From RHKX01 sp035759925 (GTDB taxonomy: Bacteria; Actinomycetota; Thermoleophilia; Solirubrobacterales; 70-9): DNA of 64,000 nt. The stretch spans positions 34,142 to 98,141 of the forward strand of contig DASTTY010000109.1 in assembly GCA_035759925.1 (NCBI GenBank), in the 5' to 3' direction. This document shows, one piece after another, positions 32,868 through 41,059 of this stretch (positions are counted from its first letter, which is position 1; each line of letters starts with the position of its first letter). The notes beneath the pieces are model-generated. The model searched no databases. It saw only the letters and a program-made list of their open reading frames with translations, and was not told where the DNA came from. Made by a program: the position numbers and the translations under genes.

Positions 32868-34051
32868 GAGCTGCGGGCATCGATGGCCGTGATCGCCAGG
32901 CTCCCGGCATCGCGCTTCGCCTTCTCGCTCGCCTCGGGGACCTCGCCGAGTATCCGGTAGGCGACCTCCGCCGGATCGATGCCGATCCCGCTCGCGGCGG
33001 CCGGATCGAGCCGCTCGACCACCTCCTTGCTGACGAGCGTCCCGCCGCCGCGGCAGACCTCCTGGATCCGCGCAGCCTGGTTCACCTCGTCGCCGAGCGC
33101 GGTGACCTCGAGCCGGCCGCCGGTGACGATCTGGCCGATCACGAGGGTCGCTCCCCAGTGGACGCCGACGTTGACCCGGACCGCGCCGCTCTCGCTGCTG
33201 AGGCGGGTCACGTACTCCTGGATCCTTCGCGCCGCTTCGATCGCGCCCCGCGCCGCCTCCGGCTCGCCACCGCACTGCTCCGCCAGGAAGAAGGCGGAAA
33301 CGCCGTCGCCGACGTGCTTGCCGACGATCCCGCCGCCGTCGATGACGGCCCCGTCGATCGCCGTCGTCAGATCGCGGATCATCGCGAAGTATGCAGTCGA
33401 CGAGAGCTTGCGGCTGTGCACGCCGGAGTCCTCGAGGTCGCAGAAGAGGATCGCCGCCGGCCGCCGCGCCGGCTCGGTCAGCGCCGCCATCCGCTCGAAC
33501 ATCCGGTCGTCACCGCGCGAGAGCATCGCCTGGACGCTGCCGCGGAGAGCACCACCCACGTAGAGGCCGAGGATCCCGGCGAATCCGCCATCGGGGCGGA
33601 CGAGCCGGACGGCGAGCCGGCCGACGTTCGCCGGCGAGCCATCCGCGAAGGTCGTCGCGAAGCTGCCGGCCCAGGCGATCAACGGTTCCCTCGGCTCGAT
33701 CTCGTCGAACGGGCCCGCCAGCGAGCCCAGGTCGGGCAGGATCCGATCCTCGATATCGCCCATGTCGTGGCGCATGTACGGACCCTCGCGCAGCCACCAG
33801 GCCAGCGCCGACTCCTCGCTCAGCCTCCAGACCTCGGGGGCCACTGCATTGCGGACGGTCGAGATGACCCCGTAACCGAGGGCCTCGTCATCGTCGAAGC
33901 CGACGAGGTTGCGGAGCTCGGAGCTCACGTAGCGGAGCCGCCACTCGGCGTCGAGCACCTCGCCGGTCAGGCGGGCGTCCTCGAGCGCCCGTGCGGCTTC
34001 GGCAAGAGTCGGATCCGACGGGAGCGGGTGCGGATATCCCTCCGCTTCCAC
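32864..34051 (-). CDS. Class III adenylate/guanylate cyclase with PAS-like N-terminus (395 aa)
   Basis: The N-terminal part (residues 20-185) looks like a PAS-type sensor (DAEWRLRYVSSELRNLVGF). The cyclase homology domain covers about 200-345. The metal-binding Asp residues are in LFCDLEDS and GKHVGDG, and the transition-state Asn and Arg are in LGDEVNQAARIQ. The purine-selecting residues cannot be assigned with confidence, so ATP versus GTP is open. There is no membrane helix or receiver domain, so it is cytoplasmic. GTG 34051 has TAGATT 9 bp upstream. It is divergent from the DoxX-like gene. Confidence 0.85.
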   Translation of the reverse strand: MEAEGYPHPLPSDPTLAEAARALEDARLTGEVLDAEWRLRYVSSELRNLVGFDDDEALGYGVISTVRNAVAPEVWRLSEESALAWWLREGPYMRHDMGDIEDRILPDLGSLAGPFDEIEPREPLIAWAGSFATTFADGSPANVGRLAVRLVRPDGGFAGILGLYVGGALRGSVQAMLSRGDDRMFERMAALTEPARRPAAILFCDLEDSGVHSRKLSSTAYFAMIRDLTTAIDGAVIDGGGIVGKHVGDGVSAFFLAEQCGGEPEAARGAIEAARRIQEYVTRLSSESGAVRVNVGVHWGATLVIGQIVTGGRLEVTALGDEVNQAARIQEVCRGGGTLVSKEVVERLDPAAASGIGIDPAEVAYRILGEVPEASEKAKRDAGSLAITAIDARSS

Positions 34052-34060
34052 AGCGCTTTC

Positions 34061-34066
34061 AATCTA
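34061..34066 (-). promoter_or_regulatory. -10 hexamer TAGATT for the cyclase gene
   Basis: TAGATT on the minus strand ends 9 bp before GTG 34051. Confidence 0.45.
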
Positions 34067-34096
34067 TCCGGCGGCGGCGTGACGTCGTGGCCGGGG

Positions 34097-34102
34097 TAGG
34101 GT
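34097..34102 (+). promoter_or_regulatory. -10 hexamer TAGGGT (leaderless) for the DoxX-like gene
   Basis: TAGGGT ends 8 bp before ATG 34111. It excludes longer readings that start upstream inside the cyclase gene. Confidence 0.5.
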
Positions 34103-34110
34103 GCGAGCCG

Positions 34111-34464
34111 ATGTCGACGTCGCAGCGCCTGCTCGCCGCCTTCTGGGTCCTTGCCGGGGCCAACCACTTCCTGATGCCGAAGGCGTACCGCGCGATCGTG
34201 CCCGACTATCTGCCCGCCCATCGCGAGCTGGTGATCTGGAGCGGCGTCGCCGAGATTGCCGGTGGGATCGCCGTGATCCCGTCGCGAACGCGGCGATTCG
34301 CCCGTTGGTGGCTGCTCGGCGTCCTCGCCGCCGTCTACCCGGCGAACATCCACATGGCGCTCCACCCGGAGCGCTACGAGCGGGTCCCGCCGATCGGCCT
34401 CTGGGCGCGGCTGCCCCTGCAGTTCCTCTGTGCCTGGTGGGTCTGGAAGGCGACCGCCAGATAA
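34111..34464 (+). CDS. DoxX-like membrane protein (117 aa)
   Basis: A short protein with four likely helices: QRLLAAFWVLAGANHF, ELVIWSGVAEIAGGIAV, WWLLGVLAAVYPANIHMAL, and LPLQFLCAWWVW. The length and the AGANHFLMPKAY, EIAGG and YPANIHMAL motifs match DoxX/DoxD-like or DUF4870-style proteins. The exact activity is unknown; relatives are linked to thiosulfate or quinone redox or to membrane integrity. It is monocistronic, with two hairpins after its stop. Confidence 0.8.
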   Translation: MSTSQRLLAAFWVLAGANHFLMPKAYRAIVPDYLPAHRELVIWSGVAEIAGGIAVIPSRTRRFARWWLLGVLAAVYPANIHMALHPERYERVPPIGLWARLPLQFLCAWWVWKATAR

Positions 34465-34475
34465 CCGCTCGACTC

Positions 34476-34532
34476 GCAGCCCTCCGGGCTGCTCGACTGC
34501 GCCGACCGGCCGGGTCATGGCCCCGGCCGGTC
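34476..34532. terminator. Double hairpin between convergent genes (bidirectional terminator)
   Basis: Two hairpins fill the 85-bp gap: a 7-bp stem 34476-34482/34486-34492 with a 3-nt loop, and an 11-bp stem 34504-34514/34522-34532 with a 7-nt loop. They could end both the DoxX-like and the transglycosylase transcripts. Neither has a U tract. Confidence 0.65.
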
Positions 34533-34549
34533 TCCCGGGTACCGGTTGC

Positions 34550-35146
34550 TCAGAGACCCAATTCCTCCGCGTACTTGTCGCGGTACTGCTCGCGCCGCTC
34601 GAGCACGTCCTTGACGTAGTCGTAGGTCTCAGGGAACTCGATGTCGTCGATCTTCATCTTGGCGCCGCCCCAGGCGTCGGCGTTGCCCTCGCCGGCGTTG
34701 TAGGCGGCGAGGGCGGCAACGACGTCGCCGTCGTACTTGTCGAGCAGGTAGGCGAGGTAGAAGGTGCCGTAGCGGATGTTCAGGTCCGGATCGGCGAGGT
34801 CGTCGTAGACGAACGTCTCCCCCCCGGAGAGCGTCTCGATCGTGTCGGCGGTGTCGGGCGTGATCTGCATCAGCCCGCGCGCTCCGGCTGACGACGTCTG
34901 GTCCTCGAATTTCGACTCCTCGTAGATCACCGCCGCGATCAGGTCGGCGGGGACGCCCTTTTCGCGCGCCTGCTGGCGGATGATGTCGTCGTGGCGGAGC
35001 GGCAGCGTCAGCTCGTCGATGGTGCCACCGATGTCGAACCGCGAGACCCCGATCACGACCGCGATCACGAGCAGGACGGCGACGATCAAAAACAGCCGTC
35101 CGAGCCGGGTCACCCCGGCCGTGTCCTTGCGCCGGGCCGCGCTCAT
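34550..35146 (-). CDS. Membrane-anchored lytic transglycosylase, SLT type (198 aa)
   Basis: One N-terminal membrane helix (about residues 17-37) anchors an extracytoplasmic SLT/GH23 domain. The catalytic Glu is in AVIYEESKFE near residue 85, followed by SAGARGLMQITPDTA and AALAAYNAGEGN, all standard for soluble lytic transglycosylases. It cleaves glycan strands to anhydromuramyl ends. The ATG overlaps the coaE stop (ATGA), so it is translated with coaE and probably lies at the end of the rpsA-coaE operon. Confidence 0.92.
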   Translation of the reverse strand: MSAARRKDTAGVTRLGRLFLIVAVLLVIAVVIGVSRFDIGGTIDELTLPLRHDDIIRQQAREKGVPADLIAAVIYEESKFEDQTSSAGARGLMQITPDTADTIETLSGGETFVYDDLADPDLNIRYGTFYLAYLLDKYDGDVVAALAAYNAGEGNADAWGGAKMKIDDIEFPETYDYVKDVLERREQYRDKYAEELGL

Positions 35147-35733
35147 CGCGCCGCGACGAGCGCCGGGTAGAGTCGCGCCAGCTCGGCCTCGAGGTCGGCG
35201 ATCGAGCCGTGGTTCTCGACTACGTGGGTCGCCTTCGCCGCTTTCTCCTCCTGGCTGAGCTGCCGGCCGTCTCGTCCTTCGAGGCTACCGTGGCCGCGCG
35301 CGGCGGCGCGCGCCATCCGCTGTTGGTCCGCGGCGACCACCGTGATCGTCGCGTCGAACGTCGGCGCCATGTCGCCCTCGAACAGGAGCGGCACCTCGAC
35401 GACAGCGACGGCCGTGCCCTCGGGCAGGCCTCCCGCCCACTCCTGGACCCGATCGCGGACGAGCGGGTGAAGCAGCGCCTCGAGCCAGTGGAGCTCGTCC
35501 CGGCGCTCGAAGACGACCGCGGCGACGGCGGCCCGGTCGACCTCGCCGCCGGGGGCGACCTCCGGTCCCCAGCGGTCGACGAGGGCGTCGCGGACCGCGG
35601 CGGTCCCGAGCAGCTCGTGGACGAGGCCGTCGGTGGAGACGGTCTCGGCGCCAAGATCGGCGAGGATCCGCAGTGCCTCCGACTTCCCGGCGGCGATGCC
35701 CCCCGTCAACCCGATCAGCGAGGGACCGGGCAC
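35143..35733 (-). CDS. coaE: Dephospho-CoA kinase (196 aa)
   Basis: The last step of CoA synthesis. P-loop LTGGIAAGKSEALRI lies at residue 8. Further motifs are DGLVHELL, HPLVRDRVQEW and VVEVPLLFE near 110, then QQRMARAAARG near 135. GTG 35733 is 4 bp beyond the rpsA stop, the usual rpsA-coaE arrangement of actinobacteria. Longer readings from upstream are composed of Ser/Arg/Pro and lie over rpsA, so they are rejected. The C-terminus lacks the extra domain found in mycobacterial CoaE. Confidence 0.95.
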   Translation of the reverse strand: MPGPSLIGLTGGIAAGKSEALRILADLGAETVSTDGLVHELLGTAAVRDALVDRWGPEVAPGGEVDRAAVAAVVFERRDELHWLEALLHPLVRDRVQEWAGGLPEGTAVAVVEVPLLFEGDMAPTFDATITVVAADQQRMARAAARGHGSLEGRDGRQLSQEEKAAKATHVVENHGSIADLEAELARLYPALVAAR

Positions 35734-35737
35734 GCGA

Positions 35738-37228
35738 TCAGGAGTCTTCGGCCCCTGGCTCGGCGTCGCTGTCGGCTTCGGCCTCGGGGGCGTCCTCGGC
35801 GGGCTCCTCCACGGACTCCGGGGCCGGCTCGGCTTCGGCGGCCGGTTCCGCTTCGACCTCGGCTGCCGGCTCGGCCTCGGCTGCGGCCGCGGCCTCGGCT
35901 TCGGCTTCGACCGCGGCGTGGGCGGCGGCGAGGTCCTCGTCGGTGATCTCGAGGCCGCCCGACTTCGGCGCCTCGTCGGCGAAGACCTCCTCGGAGAGCC
36001 CGAGCTCGGTGTCGGCGCCCTCGGGCGCCTCGGCCCCCTGGCCGGCCTGGGTGGCGGCCGCCTGGAAGGCATCGCGGAGCGGCAGCCCGCCCTCGCCGAC
36101 GCGCTTGATCGAGAGCGAGATGCGGCGGCGCTCCTCGTCGATCTCGAGGATCTTGACGCGGACCTCCTCGCCGGGCTGGACGACCTCGCCGGGGGTCTCG
36201 ACGTGATGCTCGGCCAGCTCGGAGATGTGGACCAGGCCCTCGACGCCGGGAACGATCTCGACGAAGGCGCCGAAGGCGACGACCTTCGTGACCTTGCCGG
36301 AGAGCGAGGAGCCGGGGCCGTAGGAGTTGAGGACCGTCTGCCACGGGTCCTCCTGCGTCTGCTTGAGGCCGAGCGAGATGCGCTGGCGGTCACGGTCGAT
36401 GTCGAGCACCTTGACCTTGACGGTCTCGCCGATGTTGAGGACCTCGGAAGGATGGTTGACGTGACTCCAGCTGATCTCGGAGATGTGGATCAGGCCGTCG
36501 ATGCCCTCGAGATCGACGAACGCCCCGAAGTCGACGATGTTGGAGACCTTGCCCTCGACGATCTGACCAGGCTGCAACCGGGTGAGGATCTGCTCGCGGA
36601 CCTCCTTGCGCTCGTCCTCGAGTACGGCGCGGCGGGAGAGGACGACGTTGTTGCGGCTGCGGTTGAGCTCGATGACCTTGCACTCGATCGTCTGGCCGGT
36701 GAACTCTTCGAGGTTGTGGACGCGGCGGATGTCGACGAGCGAGGCGGGGAGGAAGCCGCGGACCCCGAGGTCGAGGATGAGGCCGCCCTTGACGACCTCG
36801 ATGACCGTGCCCTCGACCGGCTCGCCGGACTCGGCCGCGGCCTCGATCTTCCGCCACGCCTTCTCGAAGCGGGCGCGCTTCTTGGAGAGGATCAGGCGAC
36901 CCTCCTGGTCCTCCTTGGTCAGGACCAGGGCGTCGACCTGCTCGCCGAGCGAGACCTCGTCGGCGGGGTCGACCGAGCGGCGGATCGAGAGCTCGTGGGA
37001 GGGGATGACGCCTTCCGACTTCCAGCCGATGTCGAGCAGCACCTCGTCCTTGTCGATGCGGACGACGGTGCCGCTGACGACGTCACCCTCCTCGAAGTGG
37101 GTGATCGTCGCGTCGTAGTTCGGGAAGATCTTGCCGTCGAGCTCGAGCAACAGGCCGTTCGAGCCCTCGACGGGGGTTGCGCCTTCGGGCGCCAGAAGCG
37201 CTCCGCCGGCTGTCTGAGTCGCGGACAT
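35738..37228 (-). CDS. rpsA: 30S ribosomal protein S1 (496 aa)
   Basis: Four S1 RNA-binding domains: VVSGTVVRIDKDEVLLDIG near residue 50, VEGTVIEVVKGGLILDLG near 135, VEGKVSNIVDFGAFVDLEG near 220, LSGKVTKVVAFGAFVEI near 305. From about 390 to the end the protein is a low-complexity Ala/Glu tail (AEAEAEAAAAAEAEP) of roughly 70 residues. The tail is longer and more repetitive than usual. ATG 37228 has AATCAT 9 bp upstream. S1 binds mRNA on the ribosome, though leaderless messages depend on it less. Confidence 0.96.
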   Translation of the reverse strand: MSATQTAGGALLAPEGATPVEGSNGLLLELDGKIFPNYDATITHFEEGDVVSGTVVRIDKDEVLLDIGWKSEGVIPSHELSIRRSVDPADEVSLGEQVDALVLTKEDQEGRLILSKKRARFEKAWRKIEAAAESGEPVEGTVIEVVKGGLILDLGVRGFLPASLVDIRRVHNLEEFTGQTIECKVIELNRSRNNVVLSRRAVLEDERKEVREQILTRLQPGQIVEGKVSNIVDFGAFVDLEGIDGLIHISEISWSHVNHPSEVLNIGETVKVKVLDIDRDRQRISLGLKQTQEDPWQTVLNSYGPGSSLSGKVTKVVAFGAFVEIVPGVEGLVHISELAEHHVETPGEVVQPGEEVRVKILEIDEERRRISLSIKRVGEGGLPLRDAFQAAATQAGQGAEAPEGADTELGLSEEVFADEAPKSGGLEITDEDLAAAHAAVEAEAEAAAAAEAEPAAEVEAEPAAEAEPAPESVEEPAEDAPEAEADSDAEPGAEDS

Positions 37229-37266
37229 GGACGCGGGATGATTGCAGAGGCGCTGCCCCGGCGCAG

Positions 37267-38169
37267 CTAGCCGCGGTCACGGCGGAGGCGACGGTCGAGC
37301 CGCGACGCCAGGTCCCTCCCCCGCGCCTGCATTTCGTCCTCCCGCACGCGGATCACGACGTACCTCTCGGCGCGGAGCCTCGCGTCCCGGCGGGCGTCCG
37401 ATTCGCGGGCGCGCGGGGAGTCGTGGTAGTCGCTGTCGACCTCGACGACCAGTCTTGCCGATGGCCAGAGGAAGTCGACCTCGTAGCCGCGCAGCGGCAC
37501 GTTGACGAGCGGGATCGGCAGCTCATGGTCGGCGCAGAAGCGCAGGAAGCGGGCTTCGCCGCGCGAGCGGGTCCGCTCGAAGGGCAGATGGGCGGCGCGG
37601 GCGAGCGCGAGCAGTACCCCGGTGCCGGGCCGGCCCCTCGAGCGCATGCACGCGGCCTCGACCCGGCCGGCGGTGAAGGCCCCGATCCGGATTCCCTCGT
37701 CGAAAGTCGCGGTCAGCCGGGCCCGGGTCATCCCGCCGGCGATGTCGACGAGGGTTCGCGCCGCGGAGGTGAGGCGGAGCGGACCGCGGGTCACGCGCTC
37801 GTCGCGATGGAGACGGCGGGTCCGGTGGATGACGATCCCCTCCCGGCGCAGCCGCCGCCCGTGGGCGACCGTCACGTGGACGGGGCCGGGGATCGCGATG
37901 ACGAGCCGGTGCTCCTCGGCTGCGTCCCGATTGCTGATGAAGGAGGGTGCGGTCGAGAGCAGGGCCGCGACCCGGATCGCGGCGATCGACATGGCGGGAA
38001 CACCGACCGCGTAGGCGCCTGCGAAGACGGGATGGAGCCGGCCGGAGGCGAGCCGCCAGCGAATCTCCCCAACGCTGATACCCGCGTTGAGAAGCTGGTG
38101 GCGGCCGACGACTCCATGCTGCCGCTGCCCGAGCTCGGCGATTCGGTGATCGGACGTCTGCGGGGGCAT
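37267..38169 (-). CDS. AbiEi-type winged helix plus DUF559 endonuclease-like domain (300 aa)
   Basis: The N-terminus (about residues 5-80, IAELGQRQHGVVGRHQLL, then GRLHPVFAGAYAVG) matches the AbiEi antitoxin winged-helix module. The C-terminus (about 210-300) is a Vsr/DUF559-type PD-(D/E)xK fold: VDFLWPSARLVVEVDSDYH, RARESDARRDARL and VIRVREDEM. The full ELVVEVD-like core suggests nuclease activity, although none is proven. No AbiEii toxin partner lies nearby. ATG 38169 was selected because the 41 codons upstream have no conserved features. It precedes rpsA by 38 bp. Confidence 0.8.
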   Translation of the reverse strand: MPPQTSDHRIAELGQRQHGVVGRHQLLNAGISVGEIRWRLASGRLHPVFAGAYAVGVPAMSIAAIRVAALLSTAPSFISNRDAAEEHRLVIAIPGPVHVTVAHGRRLRREGIVIHRTRRLHRDERVTRGPLRLTSAARTLVDIAGGMTRARLTATFDEGIRIGAFTAGRVEAACMRSRGRPGTGVLLALARAAHLPFERTRSRGEARFLRFCADHELPIPLVNVPLRGYEVDFLWPSARLVVEVDSDYHDSPRARESDARRDARLRAERYVVIRVREDEMQARGRDLASRLDRRLRRDRG

Positions 38170-38301
38170 CTGGCGTCGTACAGCGACTCGATTTGCACCC
38201 GCAGATCCCATTGGCCGATCGTGGGCTCCGCTTCTCAGCCGTTTCAAGACGTTCGCGTGGCGGGGTCGTACGGGATCCACACGGAGGTGCAACGACTGAT
38301 C

Positions 38302-38307
38302 TACCCT
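38302..38307 (+). promoter_or_regulatory. -10 hexamer TACCCT (leaderless) for the flavoprotein gene
   Basis: TACCCT ends 7 bp before ATG 38315. Confidence 0.5.
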
Positions 38308-38314
38308 CCCCTCG

Positions 38315-39466
38315 ATGCCGGAGCGGAAGACGAAGCGCGGGGCCGAGCGGACGCCGCTCGAGGGGCGCTGGGACGTGGTCGTCTGCGGCGCGAGCTTCGC
38401 CGGGCTGACCGTCGCCCGGGAGCTGACCGGGTCAGGAGCGCGGGTGCTCGTCCTCGACCGCTACGAGATCGGCGAGCGGCAGACGTCGGCCTGCGCGGCG
38501 CCGACCCGCTGGCTGGAGGCCCTCGGGCTGATGACGTCGGTCCGGCAGACGTTCGACGACCTCGTCTTCCACACGCCGCACGCGGACACGCGGATGCACC
38601 TGCCTTGGAGCTTCTCGACGTTCGACTACCCGGAGCTGTGCGGCCTGCTCTGGGCGCAGTGCGATGCCGAGTTCGAGACCGCCAAGGTCGAGGGCCGCGC
38701 GGAGGTCCCGGCGAGCGCCGTCAACGGCGGGCCGCGGCCGATCGCGGTTGCCACCGATCGCGGCGTCGTGACGGCGCCGCTGGTCGTCGACGCGCTCGGC
38801 TGGCGCCGGGTGCTCGGCGACGGCTACCAGCCGCCCGACGCGCCGCTCTCGCGCGGCCTCGAGGTCCATCCCGGCGGGACCGGTGACGACCTCGAGCTCT
38901 GGATCGAGCGCGGCGTCGTTCCCGCCGGCTACGGCTGGAGCTTCCCAGCCGGCGACGAGCTGCGGGTCGGGGTCGGCAGCTTCGATCCCCGCCACCACGT
39001 CAAGGGCCCGACCGTCGAGCTCGCCGAGCGCCTCGACCTGCCCGCCGAGCGCTACCAGGGCAACTGGATCCCGCACCGGCTCCGCGACGGCGTCGACCGC
39101 GACGTCTTCTTCTGCGGCGACTCGGCCGGCCACTGCCTGCCGGTCACCGCCGAGGGGATCCGCCCCGCCTTCTACTTCGGGATCGCCTGCGGGCGCGAGA
39201 TCCGCTCGGTGATCGAACGGCGCACGAGCCGCGACGGGGCGCTGACCCGCTACGGGGCCTTCAACGACTCGCACCGCTGGAAGTACGAGTGGATGCTGAA
39301 GGTCCAGCGGCTGGTCCCGAAGGTGCCGCCGCGGATCCTCGGCCCGGCGCTGCGGGGAATGAGCACCGACGCCTTCGTCCGCTGGTCGTTCGACCACTAC
39401 CTGAACATCTGCCCGCCGGAGACCGCTGCGGCTCCTGCCCCGGGCGTGGAGCCCGTCGCGGCCTGA
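38315..39466 (+). CDS. Geranylgeranyl-reductase-family FAD protein (383 aa)
   Basis: The FAD fold begins VVVCGASFAGLTVARELTG near residue 20. The second FAD contact is VFFCGDSAGHCLPVTAEG near 270. SACAAPTRWLEALGL and VPAGYGWSFPAGDELRVGVG fit the GGR/FixC/monooxygenase-like group that reduces isoprenoid chains or hydroxylates quinones. The C-terminal 80 residues (RWKYEWMLKVQRLVPKVPPR) are typical of GGR. Possible substrates are menaquinone side chains or isoprenoid lipids. The gene is monocistronic and convergent to the DMT transporter. Confidence 0.85.
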   Translation: MPERKTKRGAERTPLEGRWDVVVCGASFAGLTVARELTGSGARVLVLDRYEIGERQTSACAAPTRWLEALGLMTSVRQTFDDLVFHTPHADTRMHLPWSFSTFDYPELCGLLWAQCDAEFETAKVEGRAEVPASAVNGGPRPIAVATDRGVVTAPLVVDALGWRRVLGDGYQPPDAPLSRGLEVHPGGTGDDLELWIERGVVPAGYGWSFPAGDELRVGVGSFDPRHHVKGPTVELAERLDLPAERYQGNWIPHRLRDGVDRDVFFCGDSAGHCLPVTAEGIRPAFYFGIACGREIRSVIERRTSRDGALTRYGAFNDSHRWKYEWMLKVQRLVPKVPPRILGPALRGMSTDAFVRWSFDHYLNICPPETAAAPAPGVEPVAA

Positions 39467-39470
39467 GCAG

Positions 39471-40379
39471 TCAGGCGACTACGAGGACCGTCCCCGCGAT
39501 CAGCAATCCGACCGCGGCGAGGCGGAGCGGTGTCAGCGGTCGCTCCTCGAGGCCGAGCGCGCCCGCCCGGTCGAGCGCCACCGACGCCGCGAGCTGGCCG
39601 GTGATCGTCGTCGCCGCGATCCCGCCGGCGCCGACCGTCCGCACCAGCAGCACCGAGGCGGCGACGTAGACGGCGCCGATCAGCCCGCCGAGCAGGTAGC
39701 GGCGCGGAACCCGGCGGGAGGCGGCGACCCCGGGCAGGCCGCGGACGGCGACGACGGCAACAGCGAGGACCACGGAGCCGACCACGAAGTTGACGAGCGC
39801 CGCCTCGAGGCCGCCGACCGCATCGCCGAGGCCGGCGTTGATCGGAGCCTGGGCCGCGAGCGCGAGCCCGGCGAGGACGATCAGCGCGGCCGCGAGGCGG
39901 TGTCCGGTCCCGCCCTCCTCGTCGCGGCGCCGGCGGCGGAGGATCAGGGCGGTGCCGGCGAGGAGCAGGACGGCGCCGGCGATCCGCAGCGCCGAGACCG
40001 GCTCGACGTCGAGGCCGAGCCAACCGCGGTCGTCGAGGACGATCGAGCCGACCATCTGGCCGGTGATCGTCGCCGCCGCGACGCCCCCGGCCCCGACGAC
40101 CGGCACCGCAGCCAGCGCGGTGAGCACGAACGCGGCACCGATGATCCCGCCCGTGAACTGCCACGCCTCGGCCTCGCCGATGTCGGCGAAGCCGCCGGCG
40201 CCGCCGCTGACGAGGACGGCAACGGCAAGGCCGACGATCCCGACGAGGAAGCTGACGAGCGCCGCCGGCACCCGCCCGGTCGTCACCGCGAGCCGGGCGT
40301 TGACCGGCGCCTGGAGCGCGAACACGGCGCTGACGGCGAGCATGATCAGGACGGCCGGCGCGACGCTCACGCCGACCAT
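39471..40379 (-). CDS. DMT transporter with two DUF606 halves (302 aa)
   Basis: Ten hydrophobic helices in two homologous halves. Each begins with a matching motif, LQAPVNARLAVTTGRVPAAL in the first and AQAPINAGLGDAVGGLEAAL in the second, and each continues GGIIGAAFV- or GGLIGAVYV-like. This is the duplicated YdcZ/DUF606 type of drug/metabolite transporter. The substrate is unknown; some relatives act in drug resistance. It reads toward, and ends 4 bp from, the geranylgeranyl-reductase-like gene. Confidence 0.87.
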   Translation of the reverse strand: MVGVSVAPAVLIMLAVSAVFALQAPVNARLAVTTGRVPAALVSFLVGIVGLAVAVLVSGGAGGFADIGEAEAWQFTGGIIGAAFVLTALAAVPVVGAGGVAAATITGQMVGSIVLDDRGWLGLDVEPVSALRIAGAVLLLAGTALILRRRRRDEEGGTGHRLAAALIVLAGLALAAQAPINAGLGDAVGGLEAALVNFVVGSVVLAVAVVAVRGLPGVAASRRVPRRYLLGGLIGAVYVAASVLLVRTVGAGGIAATTITGQLAASVALDRAGALGLEERPLTPLRLAAVGLLIAGTVLVVA

Positions 40380-40411
40380 TCAACCGCGCGGCGGGCTCCG
40401 GTCGCCGGCGC

Positions 40412-41059
40412 TCAGTCGACGAGGCGCCGCTCCGCCGCCCAGCGGGTCAGCTCGTGGCGGTTCGAGAGCTGCAGCTTGCGGAGGACGGCGCTGACGTGAG
40501 CCTCGACGGTGCGCGGCGAGATGTCGAGCTGCTGCGCGACCTCCTTGTACATGTAGCCGCGGGCGATCATCCGCAGCACCTCGCGCTCGCGCATCGTCAG
40601 CTGATCGAGGTCGGGGTCGACCTCGGCCTCGGGAACGGTGCCGGCGAAGGCGTCGAGGACGAAGCCGGCGAGCCGCGGCGAGAAGACGGCATCGCCGTCA
40701 CGGACCCGCTCGATCGCCGCCGCCAGCTCCTCGCCGGAGATCGACTTGGTGACGTAGCCGCGCGCGCCGGCACGGACGACCGCGATCACGTCCTCGGCGG
40801 CATCGGAGACCGAGAGGGCGAGGAACCGCTGTCCCGGATCGGATGCGGCGACGCCGCGGATCACCCCGACCCCGCCGCCGCCGGGCATGTGGACGTCGAG
40901 GAGGACGACGTCGGGGCGGGTCGCCGCGATCACGCGGACGGCCTCCTCGACCGAGCCGGCCTCGCCGACGACATCGACCAGTCCCTCGACCTCGGAGCGA
41001 ACCCCGCTCCGGAACAGCGCGTGGTCGTCGACGATGACGATCGACGCGCGATCGCTCAT
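40412..41059 (-). CDS. NarL/FixJ-type response regulator (215 aa)
   Basis: The receiver domain starts IVIVDDHALFRSG, its phospho-acceptor Asp is in VVLLDVHMPG near residue 55, and the switch Lys is in GYVTKSISGEEL near 108. A LuxR-type helix-turn-helix lies at 150-210 (LTMREREVLRMIARGYMYKE, ISPRTVEAHVSAVLRKL). ATG 41059 overlaps the stop of the histidine kinase (ATGA). It likely regulates the PspC/LiaF operon that precedes it, as in LiaR-type systems. Confidence 0.93.
   Translation of the reverse strand: MSDRASIVIVDDHALFRSGVRSEVEGLVDVVGEAGSVEEAVRVIAATRPDVVLLDVHMPGGGGVGVIRGVAASDPGQRFLALSVSDAAEDVIAVVRAGARGYVTKSISGEELAAAIERVRDGDAVFSPRLAGFVLDAFAGTVPEAEVDPDLDQLTMREREVLRMIARGYMYKEVAQQLDISPRTVEAHVSAVLRKLQLSNRHELTRWAAERRLVD

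Noticed and set aside
37267..38169. A complete AbiE toxin-antitoxin system
   Set aside because: No AbiEii-type nucleotidyltransferase gene accompanies the AbiEi-like protein. Its neighbours are rpsA and a divergent flavoprotein.
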